Below are positions 8,312 to 16,979 of a DNA stretch of 64,000 bases, piece by piece. The DNA is from JACPHD01 sp964526325 (GTDB taxonomy: Bacteria > Patescibacteriota > Patescibacteriia > Patescibacteriales > GWC2-42-12). Position 1 is the stretch's first letter; every line of letters begins with the position of its first letter. A model generated the notes under the pieces. It did no database searches. It was not told the origin of the DNA and saw only the letters and a program-made list of their open reading frames with translations. Both the position numbers and the translations under genes were made by a program. The stretch spans positions 17,043-81,042 of the forward strand of contig CAZGKM010000002.1 of assembly GCA_964526325.1 (NCBI GenBank). Direction: 5' to 3'.

Positions 8312-9160
8312 CTATCGTAGATTATTATTAAAATTTTTTTTTGGAATGTTGAATAATTCGGTATCAATTTCACCTTCTTCGTTGAATTTCAGACGCAATC
8401 CTTCTGCGTTGCCAGCCATTTGTATTCCTTTTGGATCCATATTCAATTCGCTCGACATAGCCACCGTTACTCTGGGCGCATGACTATTGGCAATCACTAC
8501 CATGGACTCATCTCCTCTGTCGTTAATTCTTTTTGCCAGTTTTTGCAGACCGGCCTTCGTCTCTTCCATATATCGTCTAGCCTGAGAATATGTTTCTATT
8601 CCCTTGGGGATTTCTTCGTCAGGTGTCAGCATCCAAGCGATTACACCGTCGGCGGCTCCGAGACTTTTTTGATATTCAGGATCATCTAATTTTTTTCGAA
8701 AATCTGGTGTGGAATCAGTCACTGTACCGATACGGCTTTTTACCCCCGGACCGGCCTTGCGATTTCTTTGTTCGATATCAGCTGAATTATAGGCAGGGTG
8801 AAGAATATATATATTCTGATCGGGGACACCATGCTGGATCAACGCTTCTTTTTCAATTTGCGCCTGTTCCATCGTTCGAGGAGTCTCGGAGTCATATATA
8901 CGGAACTTTACGGTCTTGAGTATTTCTTCATTTTGTTGTTTGTTACTACCTACTGGCACAAATTCTTGCACTTGAGTAATTATTTTTTCTATAGCTTTCT
9001 CTACTTGCCTTTTACCCTTCTCTGTCAATTCCCTACTGACATCACTTTTATTGCTCGTTGTTTCTCCATGTCGTATCAAATAAACAACTAACGTTAGCGA
9101 AATCCGCTCTTTTTTCTTTTCCAGGCCTAATGATTCAATCGCATATTTTTCCCCCGCCAT
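8312..9160 (-). CDS. Histidine phosphatase family protein (cluster phosphatase 2)
   Basis: A second histidine phosphatase superfamily member, 282 residues. The catalytic motif YLIRHGETTSNKSD starts at residue 27 with His31 predicted as the nucleophile, followed by ELTEKGKRQVEKA. The second catalytic histidine lies in VVIANSHAPRVTVAM near residue 229. It resembles phosphoglycerate mutase-like phosphatases more than phosphatase 1 does, and the two are not close copies. It lies 9 bases after swivel protein C and 2 bases before swivel protein D, so the two phosphatases each sit directly beside swivel genes. GC content is locally a little higher than in its neighbours. Confidence 0.85.
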   Translation of the reverse strand: MAGEKYAIESLGLEKKKERISLTLVVYLIRHGETTSNKSDVSRELTEKGKRQVEKAIEKIITQVQEFVPVGSNKQQNEEILKTVKFRIYDSETPRTMEQAQIEKEALIQHGVPDQNIYILHPAYNSADIEQRNRKAGPGVKSRIGTVTDSTPDFRKKLDDPEYQKSLGAADGVIAWMLTPDEEIPKGIETYSQARRYMEETKAGLQKLAKRINDRGDESMVVIANSHAPRVTVAMSSELNMDPKGIQMAGNAEGLRLKFNEEGEIDTELFNIPKKNFNNNLR

Positions 9161-9169
9161 AGTTTTTAT

Positions 9170-10672
9170 TTAAATTATTTTATTAATAATGCCTCTGCTC
9201 ATATCCATTTCGATGTGGTCACCGTCTTTAAAAACAGATGTTGCGATTTTCGTCCCGACGATACATGGTTTTAAAAATTCACGAGAAAGTAACGCGGCAT
9301 GGCTCGTTATCCCGCCTTCATCCGTTACCACGCCACGCGCTTTTTTAATCAAAAAAACAGCGTCGGGCGTAGTCATAGTCGTTATGATAATATCTTCTTT
9401 TTTTACATCTCTCTTCTTGTTTTTAATTAAAATTATTTTTGCACGACCTCTTATAATTTTTTCGTCATTTGGGCGGCTGGCTACGGTACCTGCCACAAAA
9501 TTTAAATTCTTGGTATTTTTATGCGTAAAAATTCCAAATTTTTGGAATCTTTTGTGCGCATCATTTCCGCTCATAAATATTGGCTTTTTGCCAAAAATTC
9601 CCTCATAAAGTAAATATGAGCGACTTCTAATCTTATATAATTTAGCTATCTTTTGCGGGGTGTCAATAAATGATTCAATTTCCCCTATATCAAAATACTT
9701 CAGCGCCATATATTCTACTGATATTTTTTTGGCAAAAGCTTCAAGAAACTGTCTAAAAACCCAATGCAACTTAGAGGTAACATATTTGCGGTCATCCTGA
9801 AGAATATACATACCTTGAAATGCCTCTACTTGCCTTATGACATCATCCGTCAAGCTATGCCGTTTTATCAAATACTTAATCTTTTTATTTTTTTCGTCTT
9901 CATATTTCTGAAGAGTATAAATTACTTTTTCAATTTCTTTTTTTGTTTTACTCCCCACATTTTCTTCAATTATTTTTCTATAATGCCGGGCATCCCAATA
10001 TTCGTTTGCGTCATAAGAAACCGGCATCCAGCCGTATATTTTCGATAACATTTGCGAAATATTTTCAATATCAAATTTATTTTTTTTATTAAGTTTCTTC
10101 AATGTGGCTATACATATATCCAACTCTTCTTTTAACGCCCAGGATTTTTTTATCGGCCCGATTAAATCATTGATAACTTTTTGATCGGTTATATATTTTT
10201 TAAGCGTTGTTTCCAGGTCATTTTTTATATATTCGGATCCGACAAAATATATAGGCGGACTAACAACATTGTAATCGATCCACCTTGACTTGATTCGCTT
10301 ATAAAGTTTTATAAAGCCTGCTGTATTTTTTGGTAACGTTTTATTTTCAAGCTCATTTATTAACTCAAGAAGTTCGATTTCGGCTTTTTTATGTTTTTGT
10401 TGGAGCTGCTTAAAAAATTGCTTTTTTTTCTTTATTTTTTTAACGATAAAATTCCCGAATCTATCCCAGTCAGCTTGATTATATACGGCAAAAACATCTC
10501 CGGAAGGTGTAAAAAAATTAACATAGAATTGAATACCTACTCCATAGGTATCAGCAACTCGCTTGTCAGTAATTGCGCTCACATTCCAGGAAGCCGGGAT
10601 GGGAAGATATTTTCTCGATCTCTTTAAATGGTAATGATTAGGCAAATTTTGTTTTTTTTCATTTATTAGCAT
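9170..10672 (-). CDS. Phosphohistidine swivelling-domain protein C (500 aa)
   Basis: The mobile domain covers about residues 390-500: IIRGRAKIILIKNKK, IIITTMTTPDAVFLI, TDEGGITSHAALLSRE with the predicted phospho-histidine at residue 458, and DGDHIEMDMS. It uses SHAA rather than CHAA at the active site, as rifampin phosphotransferase does. The N-terminal 390 residues are long and helical. YGWMPVSYDANEYWDARHYRK near residue 213 is shared in outline with protein E. Near residues 300-325 there is a tryptophan-containing segment, LHWVFRQFLEAFAK. It lies 93 bases downstream of the methyltransferase, the widest gap inside the cluster, so a second promoter could be there. Its lysine-rich, AT-rich coding matches the other four paralogues. 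Confidence 0.83.
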   Translation of the reverse strand: MLINEKKQNLPNHYHLKRSRKYLPIPASWNVSAITDKRVADTYGVGIQFYVNFFTPSGDVFAVYNQADWDRFGNFIVKKIKKKKQFFKQLQQKHKKAEIELLELINELENKTLPKNTAGFIKLYKRIKSRWIDYNVVSPPIYFVGSEYIKNDLETTLKKYITDQKVINDLIGPIKKSWALKEELDICIATLKKLNKKNKFDIENISQMLSKIYGWMPVSYDANEYWDARHYRKIIEENVGSKTKKEIEKVIYTLQKYEDEKNKKIKYLIKRHSLTDDVIRQVEAFQGMYILQDDRKYVTSKLHWVFRQFLEAFAKKISVEYMALKYFDIGEIESFIDTPQKIAKLYKIRSRSYLLYEGIFGKKPIFMSGNDAHKRFQKFGIFTHKNTKNLNFVAGTVASRPNDEKIIRGRAKIILIKNKKRDVKKEDIIITTMTTPDAVFLIKKARGVVTDEGGITSHAALLSREFLKPCIVGTKIATSVFKDGDHIEMDMSRGIINKII

Positions 10673-10765
10673 GTTTTTAGTTATATCGTTTAGCCAAATT
10701 TTAAGCGTTTTTTATACTTTTTACCACCTCTTTATACGCATCCATATTATTAGGCTATGTAACTT

Positions 10766-11554
10766 TTATTGTGCTTCCTCTGTTTTTAATCTAGCCTTTA
10801 TCATTACATAAACGGGAGTTTCTTCATATTCTTCCCAAAAATCTTGACCTAATTCTTTTTTGCCTTCTCCAGAAATTTCGCTATTAATCCACTCTATTTC
10901 AAAACCCGCTTCCTTAAAAATTTTTTCGTAAGTTTCTTTGGTCCAGTAATAATTAGTGAATTCTCCCAGCTTTTTATTTTTAAAATCTTTAAGCTCAATT
11001 TTTACTTCACTGCCTTCCTCGCCTGTTGTTGGCGTCATTTTTACGCCATAAGAATCCGAGCCTTTCATTCTTTCCGGGTTGGCGATGGAAGCATAAAAAA
11101 ATCCGCCGCTTTCTAAATTATTTTTAACGCCAGAGATTATTTTCCTCATCATTTCTTCGGAATCGGAATAATGAAGCGCCATAGCTCCGGTAATAACATC
11201 AAACTTTCCTTTTATTGGTAGATTAGCTATATCACCAATGGCATATTCTATCGACCTATCTGAATTTATTCTTTTTTCTTCCACCGCCGCTTTACTTATT
11301 AACTTCTCTGAAATATCAACGCCAACTACTTCTTCCGCACCCAAATCTCTTAACAATCTGCTGGAAACTCCCTCGCCGCAAGCCAAATCCAAGGCTCTTT
11401 TTCCTTTTAAATCGCCTAGCAATTTAACCCAAGTATAATCAGAGGTATATTTTCTTAATTCCCTTTTAGTCGCCTGCTCGTACCCATCGACTATTTTACT
11501 GTATTCTTGTTTGACTTTTTCAGTCGACGGCTTAATTATTTCTATATTTTCCAT
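10766..11554 (-). CDS. Class I SAM-dependent methyltransferase
   Basis: A 262-residue Rossmann-fold methyltransferase. The SAM-binding motif I is RALDLACGEGVSSRLLRDLG (near residues 54-73), followed by EEVVGVDISEKLI, where the acidic residue contacts the ribose. A motif II/III region reads GKFDVITGAMALHY. The C-terminal part has a PVYVMIKARLK strand typical of small-molecule methyltransferases related to UbiE/MenG or methyltransferase domain 25/11 families. The gene is 11 bases downstream of swivel protein B, inside the phosphohistidine cluster, so it probably modifies the same metabolite that the cluster phosphorylates. That is inference from position only. No substrate can be assigned. Confidence 0.85.
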   Translation of the reverse strand: MENIEIIKPSTEKVKQEYSKIVDGYEQATKRELRKYTSDYTWVKLLGDLKGKRALDLACGEGVSSRLLRDLGAEEVVGVDISEKLISKAAVEEKRINSDRSIEYAIGDIANLPIKGKFDVITGAMALHYSDSEEMMRKIISGVKNNLESGGFFYASIANPERMKGSDSYGVKMTPTTGEEGSEVKIELKDFKNKKLGEFTNYYWTKETYEKIFKEAGFEIEWINSEISGEGKKELGQDFWEEYEETPVYVMIKARLKTEEAQ

Positions 11555-11565
11555 AAATTATTAAT

Positions 11566-12645
11566 TTACTTGATTATTTTTACCACTCCTTTATCCGCAT
11601 CCACTTCCACTAAATCACCATTATGCAAAACTTTAGTAGCGATTTTTGTGCCAATAACGCATGGCTTCTTTAATTCCCGTGCAACTATGGCTGCATGAGA
11701 AAGCAACCCTCCGCCGTCAGTTACAATGGCCGCTGCTTTTTTCATTAATAATAAATAATTAGGATTAGTCATACCGGTTACCAGTATTTCTCCGCTCTTA
11801 ATGGTTGCACCATAATAATCTAAAATTACTTTGCATCTTCCTTTAACTTTCCCCTTAAACGCCGACGCTCCTTTTAATATCTTTTTTTCAGAATCGTTAA
11901 GCCAAATTTTTTCAATTCTATCCGTATCTATGGCCGATAAAAAATAAATTTTCTTCTTAGTAAAATAGACCGAACTTCTTTTATGTCTTAAAAATAATTG
12001 CCTTTCATCCGGTATCTTTACATTTTCAATAAAATTCAATAATTCATCCTGAGTCATCATTAAAATATTTTCTTTAGCATATCCAGTCTGCTCAGAAATT
12101 AATTTAGCAACCTTGGCAAATATTATCGCGTTATTCTGATAAAATGACTCGGAATATTTTCGTGCATTTGCCAATATTTTTTTAGTTTTTTTATCCAATT
12201 CATCGTACATAACATCAAACACGACTTTAGTTGCAACATTATATGCTCCAAATATTTCATATAAAGGATTAAACAATTTTAATTTTTTTATAAAATTATT
12301 TGGGGATTGACTAATTACTGACATTATCTCGCCAGCAACTTGTTTAAAATCTTTAGCCATCTCACCCGCATAATTATTTTTTTTTAATTTTTCACCCACA
12401 TGTTTACCTAAGGCTTGATATTCATTTTCTGGCAATCTGATCGTAGCAATACCTTTTTTATAATCAATAAAAAAACTAGAAAAAGACAAACCGAATATTC
12501 TTTCTAAACCATTAAAATAAACCCTATAGGAATTATAAACTTCAAGCAAAGGAAATGATCCGCTCCAATCAACGTGCCAATCAATGTCATGTATTTTTTT
12601 TATTAACTTATTATTTTTTAATTTTGATTTTCTTCCTATTATCAT
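11566..12645 (-). CDS. Phosphohistidine swivelling-domain protein B (359 aa)
   Basis: The mobile domain occupies about residues 250-359: SAFKGKVKGRCKVIL, ILVTGMTNPNYLLLM, TDGGGLLSHAAIVARE with the predicted phospho-histidine at residue 317, and NGDLVEVDAD. Its last 30 codons are nearly identical in sequence to those of protein A, suggesting recent duplication or gene conversion. The first 250 residues begin with a basic stretch, then a DWHVDWSGSFPLLEVYNSY segment, and are otherwise unrecognised. Its start codon overlaps the stop of protein A by 4 bases, so the two are translationally coupled. Note GGG rather than EGG before the active-site histidine, a minor departure from the other four. Confidence 0.84.
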   Translation of the reverse strand: MIIGRKSKLKNNKLIKKIHDIDWHVDWSGSFPLLEVYNSYRVYFNGLERIFGLSFSSFFIDYKKGIATIRLPENEYQALGKHVGEKLKKNNYAGEMAKDFKQVAGEIMSVISQSPNNFIKKLKLFNPLYEIFGAYNVATKVVFDVMYDELDKKTKKILANARKYSESFYQNNAIIFAKVAKLISEQTGYAKENILMMTQDELLNFIENVKIPDERQLFLRHKRSSVYFTKKKIYFLSAIDTDRIEKIWLNDSEKKILKGASAFKGKVKGRCKVILDYYGATIKSGEILVTGMTNPNYLLLMKKAAAIVTDGGGLLSHAAIVARELKKPCVIGTKIATKVLHNGDLVEVDADKGVVKIIK

Positions 12646-13679
12646 AATTTTAATATTTTAACTACCCCCTTATCTGCATCCACCTCCACTAAATCACCGT
12701 CATGCAAAACTTTAGTGGCGATTTTTGTGCCGATGACACAAGGCTTCTTAAGTTCGCGCGCCACAATAGCCGCATGACATAACATGCCGCCCTCATTAGT
12801 TATAATCGCCTTAGACTTTACTATCGCGGGTAGAAAATCTGGCGAGGTCATTTCGGCTACAAGAATTTCATTATTTTTTAAATTACCTATATCTTTTTTC
12901 TCAATTACCAATCTAACTTTACCCCGAACTGGCGATATTTTTAATACACCTACGCCTTTTAAGTTAATAATTTTATTTGATTTTATTTCTTTTTCCAATT
13001 TAATCTTTTTTCTGACTAATTCTTTCATAAGATCTTTTTCTAAAAAAATCTTACCGTTAAACAAGCCAAAGCCTTTTAATCTATTTTTTATCTCTCTCAA
13101 TTTTTTCAGTGGTAAGCTATGCTTGTCGATTAAAACCGCTTCTTCGGGAGTTACAACATATTTATATCGTGAAAAGTCGGGATAATTTTTCTGCCAATAT
13201 GAGAAAAATACTTCATCCATTTTATCGGAAAATTTTTCTCCCCCTTGCCGTAATACAATAGCTTTTTCTTTTAAATCTTCTTTAACGCCCTTGAGGTCGG
13301 GAATATAAAATATGATGGACATAGCCGACCACCAGCGGATGACACAATTATAATATTTTTTAAATTCTTTAATATTTTTTATCTGCCGACCGGTCGTTAT
13401 AAACGGCCTTAAAAATTTCCATTCCTTATCCAGAGTAGCACTTAATTTATCCAAAAATTTTTTATCACTCTGTGTTTTAGTTTTTATTTTTTTAAAAATA
13501 ATTTTAAACTCATCGTTATTATGCCAAATATAAGTACGATTGCCATTTTTTTTTAAAAAAAGCGAGTCTTTTAATTTATAATTAAGCCACTTACGAAAAC
13601 TAAGTTGATTGGACTTATAAAACATGAAAAAATAAAAAAGTGAACGTTCGCGCGAGAAATGTAAAGTTAATTTTGTCAT
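12642..13679 (-). CDS. Phosphohistidine swivelling-domain protein A (345 aa), first gene of the cluster
   Basis: The mobile domain spans about residues 235-345: VGVLKISPVRGKVRLV, ILVAEMTSPDFLPAI, TNEGGMLCHAAIVARE with the predicted phospho-histidine at residue 302, and DGDLVEVDAD. The N-terminal region starts with LTLHFSRERSLFYFFMFYKS and continues with helical sequence of unknown fold. It is the promoter-proximal gene: a TATAAT lies 16 bases upstream of the ATG (13698-13703), leaving a very short leader. A stop-start overlap couples it to protein B. Family knowledge: in rifampin phosphotransferase the order is ATP-grasp, drug-binding domain, histidine domain, so this protein corresponds to the last two parts of such an enzyme. 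Confidence 0.84.
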   Translation of the reverse strand: MTKLTLHFSRERSLFYFFMFYKSNQLSFRKWLNYKLKDSLFLKKNGNRTYIWHNNDEFKIIFKKIKTKTQSDKKFLDKLSATLDKEWKFLRPFITTGRQIKNIKEFKKYYNCVIRWWSAMSIIFYIPDLKGVKEDLKEKAIVLRQGGEKFSDKMDEVFFSYWQKNYPDFSRYKYVVTPEEAVLIDKHSLPLKKLREIKNRLKGFGLFNGKIFLEKDLMKELVRKKIKLEKEIKSNKIINLKGVGVLKISPVRGKVRLVIEKKDIGNLKNNEILVAEMTSPDFLPAIVKSKAIITNEGGMLCHAAIVARELKKPCVIGTKIATKVLHDGDLVEVDADKGVVKILKL

Positions 13680-13697
13680 TTTATCTTAAATTTTATC

Positions 13698-13703
13698 ATT
13701 ATA
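13698..13703 (-). promoter_or_regulatory. Candidate -10 box of the phosphohistidine cluster
   Basis: On the minus strand this reads TATAAT, a perfect -10, 18 bases before the ATG of the first cluster gene. No convincing -35 is visible, and the implied leader would be only about 10 nucleotides, so initiation may be nearly leaderless. Confidence 0.4.
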
Positions 13704-13816
13704 AAAATAAAGTTTCTTTATATTTTCCCTAAAAAATTTGCCCAATTATTTTTCGCTTTTTGGCCGATAATTTAATTGATTTCATTCTTTCTTTAAGCTA
13801 TCTTTTATTTAATTTT

Positions 13817-14317
13817 TTACATCATCCCCTTAATCCGATCGAGCAGCCCGGGTAAAAGCGGCATGATAACCTTAGCGTAATTGATTAAAAACGGCGCTAC
13901 TTTTAAATTATTAAGCCAGACGCTAAAAATAGTTTGTGAAATAAACAATAAAACCAAGCCTAAAACCAAACCGCCTTCTATAAAACCAAGAACCGCGCCG
14001 GCTAACCGGTTAATTGTTTTTAAAAATGGAATAATAGAAATTAGGTCAAAAGTCCGGTCAATCAAAATAAAAATAAAACCTATCAGCCGGTTGATTAATG
14101 TAAACAAGACAAAAAAAGTAATTATTTTTCCTGATAATTCATGGCCGAAAAATAAATTTTTTATCCAGCCGAAAACATCTAAATAAAAAATAAGCGTCAG
14201 CCACAAGCCGCCGACCATGCCGAATAGAGAACCGACTGTTCTGATTAAGCCGAAAAATAAACCATAAAAAATAAACCCGGCTAAAATTAAAAGAATAATT
14301 ATGTCAAGAATTAGCAT
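13817..14317 (-). CDS. cvpA: CvpA family membrane protein
   Basis: A 166-residue integral membrane protein with four predicted transmembrane helices (about residues 3-24, 26-48, 64-86 and 104-128). The N-terminal pattern LDIIILLILAGFIFYGLFFG, then a glycine-rich first pair of helices and LINRLIGFIFILIDRTFD, fits the CvpA/colicin V production family. The family has been linked to envelope homeostasis and resistance to stress but has no agreed biochemical role. It is 14 bases downstream of metG, in the same direction, so the two are probably cotranscribed. Confidence 0.8.
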   Translation of the reverse strand: MLILDIIILLILAGFIFYGLFFGLIRTVGSLFGMVGGLWLTLIFYLDVFGWIKNLFFGHELSGKIITFFVLFTLINRLIGFIFILIDRTFDLISIIPFLKTINRLAGAVLGFIEGGLVLGLVLLFISQTIFSVWLNNLKVAPFLINYAKVIMPLLPGLLDRIKGMM

Positions 14318-14330
14318 ATTGTTGCTTTAT

Positions 14331-15761
14331 TTATATTCTTGGAAATAACTGATCGCCTTTTTTAATTTGTTTGGCGCTAAACTGCTTAATAATTTTTTCG
14401 GCTATTATCGGCATAAACGGCTTTAATAAGCAAGCTACGTTTAATAAATCTTGCGCTAACGGCTCTAAAATATTTTTTATTTCTTTCTTATCTTTAATTT
14501 TCCACGGCTTTTTTTCGCTTAAAATTTCATCGGCGGTCCGCAATTTATGCCAAAGACATTTTAATGCTTCGTCAAATTTAAAATCTTGCATATAAGCTTC
14601 ATGGGCTTTTGCTAACTTTCTATCGCTACCGACACGTAAATTTAATTCAATCTTATTTGTTTCCAATAAATTTGAAACCCGCGCCGTTAAATTACCTAAA
14701 CCATTAGCCAAATCGGCATTATATTTATCGTCAAATTTTTCCCAGCCGATATCGCCGTCTTGGCCGAAAACAGCGGCGCTCATTATTAAATAACGAGTGG
14801 CGTCGACTCCATACTTTTTTATTAAATCTCGGGGCGCGATCGCGTTGCCTAAAGATTTGCTCATTTTCTGTTCGTTAACTTGGAAATAGCCGTGAACAAA
14901 TATTGTTTCGGGCAAAGGCAAATTTAATGACAATAACATAGCCGGCCAAATGGTTGAATGCACGCGTAAAATATCTTTACTCATAAGCTGCACCGATGCC
15001 GGCCAAAACTTCATATTACCCCCTTTTTTAAAGGGGGTAGTGCCGTCCCAGCCCAAACCGGTTAAGTAGTTTAAAAAAGCATCGGCCCAGACATAAACCG
15101 TGTGCGGCTTATCCCAGGGAATCGGTATGCCCCAATTAACGTTTTTGCGGGAAAATGATATATCGGACAATCCTTCTTTTTCGTAAAAGCTGATAATTTC
15201 ATTTTTACGCACGTCCGGCAGAATTTTTAATTTATCTTTTTTTATCAGCCTTAACAATTCATCCTGATATTTTGAAAGTTTAAAATTATAGCATTCTTCG
15301 CTCATTTTTTCCGGAACGGTTTTATGGTCAGGGCATTCGCCATTAACTAAATCCCGCTCATTTTTATATTGTTCGCAGCCGCGGCAATACAAACCTTCAT
15401 ATTTGCCTAAATAAATATCGCCTTTATCGCACATAGACTGCAAAGCATTTTGCACGGCTGTCATATGGGCTTGGTCCGTAGTTCTTAAAAAATTATCATT
15501 GGAAATATTTAAATCTTTCCAGGCTCGTTTAAAAGCATCCGCAATTTCGTCGGCATATTGCTTCGGCGCCAATTTCATTTCTTTGGCCTTAGCTTCAATT
15601 TTTGCTCCATGCTCGTCCGTACCGGTCAAAAAGAAAGTTTCATTGCCGATTAAGCGATGCCAGCGCGCCAAAACATCGGCCGCCACTGTTGTATAAGTAT
15701 GGCCGATATGCGGTACATCGTTAACGTAATAAACCGGCGTTGTTATGTAGAATTTTTTCAT
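14331..15761 (-). CDS. metG: Methionyl-tRNA synthetase
   Basis: Charges tRNA-Met with methionine. Class I signatures are present: the HIGH-type motif VPHIGHTYTTVAADVLARW near residues 15-33, TGTDEHGAKIEAKA, a zinc knuckle built from YCRGCEQY and GECPDHK, and the KMSKS motif EQKMSKSLGN near residue 303. At 476 residues it has the catalytic and anticodon-binding domains but lacks the C-terminal EMAP/tRNA-binding extension. Near residues 240-248 the sequence TTPFKKGGN is encoded by a perfect 10-bp inverted repeat at 15017-15039, inserted just before the conserved KFWPASVQLMSKDILRVH, so it looks like an in-frame repeat insertion. Confidence 0.96.
   Translation of the reverse strand: MKKFYITTPVYYVNDVPHIGHTYTTVAADVLARWHRLIGNETFFLTGTDEHGAKIEAKAKEMKLAPKQYADEIADAFKRAWKDLNISNDNFLRTTDQAHMTAVQNALQSMCDKGDIYLGKYEGLYCRGCEQYKNERDLVNGECPDHKTVPEKMSEECYNFKLSKYQDELLRLIKKDKLKILPDVRKNEIISFYEKEGLSDISFSRKNVNWGIPIPWDKPHTVYVWADAFLNYLTGLGWDGTTPFKKGGNMKFWPASVQLMSKDILRVHSTIWPAMLLSLNLPLPETIFVHGYFQVNEQKMSKSLGNAIAPRDLIKKYGVDATRYLIMSAAVFGQDGDIGWEKFDDKYNADLANGLGNLTARVSNLLETNKIELNLRVGSDRKLAKAHEAYMQDFKFDEALKCLWHKLRTADEILSEKKPWKIKDKKEIKNILEPLAQDLLNVACLLKPFMPIIAEKIIKQFSAKQIKKGDQLFPRI
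15017..15039. repeat. In-frame perfect palindrome within metG
   Basis: TACCCCCTTT, three bases, then AAAGGGGGTA: a perfect 10-bp stem inside the coding sequence. It encodes extra residues in a loop before the conserved WPAS region of MetG. Confidence 0.7.
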
Positions 15762-15804
15762 ATAGACACTAACTTAACGAATAAATACTAAATAAACGAA
15801 TGTA

Positions 15805-16206
15805 TTATTTAATTTTTCTTTCGTTAGTTAAAATTATTCTTTTTATATATAATTTTAGGCTTCTAAAATTTACAAAAATACCCAACTCAAAATCGCTAAC
15901 TTTTAAATAACTATAAATCTGATCAATAAAATTTTTTGGAATAATATCTACCGCCTTAATTTCTAAAATAATTTTATTTTCAATCACAAAATCTGGCCTA
16001 TATACTCCTAATTTTCTACCAGTTAATTTTGATATTATATTAAAACTAGCTTCTCTTTTATATTTAATATTACTCGCTACCAAAAACTCTTCAATTATAT
16101 TGCAATAAACTTTTTCTTTATGCCCTGGACCATAAATTTTTCTAGTTTTTATTAAAATTCCTTGAACTTTATAACTTAAATCTTTGAATAATATTTTATC
16201 CTCCAT
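15805..16206 (-). CDS. GxxExxY family protein
   Basis: A 133-residue protein of the GxxExxY family, often annotated as a PD-(D/E)XK-like or Iron-Thm1-type domain of unknown function. The name-giving motif appears as GHKEKVY near residues 28-34. The later core is typical: RPDFVIENKIILEIKAVD (D, then E-x-K) followed by a QIYSYLKVSDFELGIFVNF segment. These look like nuclease-fold catalytic positions, but no activity is established for the family. The gene sits between rsmI and metG in the same direction. It is common in Patescibacteria and Bacteroidota, often near repeats or mobile DNA, so it may be a horizontally acquired insertion in this housekeeping block. Confidence 0.85.
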   Translation of the reverse strand: MEDKILFKDLSYKVQGILIKTRKIYGPGHKEKVYCNIIEEFLVASNIKYKREASFNIISKLTGRKLGVYRPDFVIENKIILEIKAVDIIPKNFIDQIYSYLKVSDFELGIFVNFRSLKLYIKRIILTNERKIK

Positions 16207-16250
16207 AAATTATTTTCGTTTAATTCGTTTTATATTCGTTTCTTTTGTGT

Positions 16251-16979
16251 CTACTTCCCCACAATTACCACAAACTCCCCCTTCTGATCGTTAGTATTGG
16301 CTTTTATTTTCTCAATAATTTTATTAATCTCTCCGCGATAAACCGTTTCATGCATTTTTGAAAGCTCGCGGCAAACTACGACTGATGTTAAATTTATCGG
16401 CTTATTTTCCACTTCACCTTTTTTATTCATTTCCGTATTTTCTTCAGCCGCTTTTTTTAATTCTTCAAGAAAATGCACAATCCGATGTTTTGATTCATAA
16501 ACTACTACTGGGTAATCGCTTTTTAAAATACGCCTGGTAAAAGTCTGGCGGCCTTTTTTATGGGGAGGAAAACCCATAAAAATAAACTTATCGGTCGGCA
16601 TGCCGGAAATTGAAAGCGATGCAGTTACGGCCGACGGTCCGGGAACCGATTCTATCTCTACGGAGTTATCCAAACTTTCTAAAACAGCTTGTATTAATCT
16701 TCCTCCGGGATCGGAAATTCCTGGCGTGCCGGCGTCCGAAACCAGTGCCAAATTCTTGCCGCCGGATAATAAACCGATTACTTCCTCCACCTTATTTTCG
16801 TTAGAATGCTGATGATAAGAAATAGTCGGCGTATTAATCTTATAATGCGAGAGTAATTTCCTGGTCACGCGCGTATCTTCGCATAAAATAAAATCAACTT
16901 CGCCTAAAATGCGAAGCGCTCTTAAACTTATATCTTCTAAATTGCCGATTGGCGTGCCAACAATATATAAAGTAGACAT
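16251..16979 (-). CDS. rsmI: 16S rRNA (cytidine-1402 2'-O) methyltransferase RsmI
   Basis: Methylates the ribose of C1402 in the decoding centre of 16S rRNA, using SAM. The family motifs are LYIVGTPIGNLEDISLRA at the N-terminus, DFILCEDTRVTRKLLSHY, VSDAGTPGISDPGGRLI, VPGPSAVTASLSISGMPTD and FMGFPPHKKGRQ, all of the tetrapyrrole methylase fold. The length of about 242 residues is slightly short because the C-terminal helical domain is reduced. I use the ATG at 16979. The frame extends to 17012, but that extension (TLEISHLSFF) is translated from the dispersed repeat upstream. Confidence 0.93.
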   Translation of the reverse strand: MSTLYIVGTPIGNLEDISLRALRILGEVDFILCEDTRVTRKLLSHYKINTPTISYHQHSNENKVEEVIGLLSGGKNLALVSDAGTPGISDPGGRLIQAVLESLDNSVEIESVPGPSAVTASLSISGMPTDKFIFMGFPPHKKGRQTFTRRILKSDYPVVVYESKHRIVHFLEELKKAAEENTEMNKKGEVENKPINLTSVVVCRELSKMHETVYRGEINKIIEKIKANTNDQKGEFVVIVGK

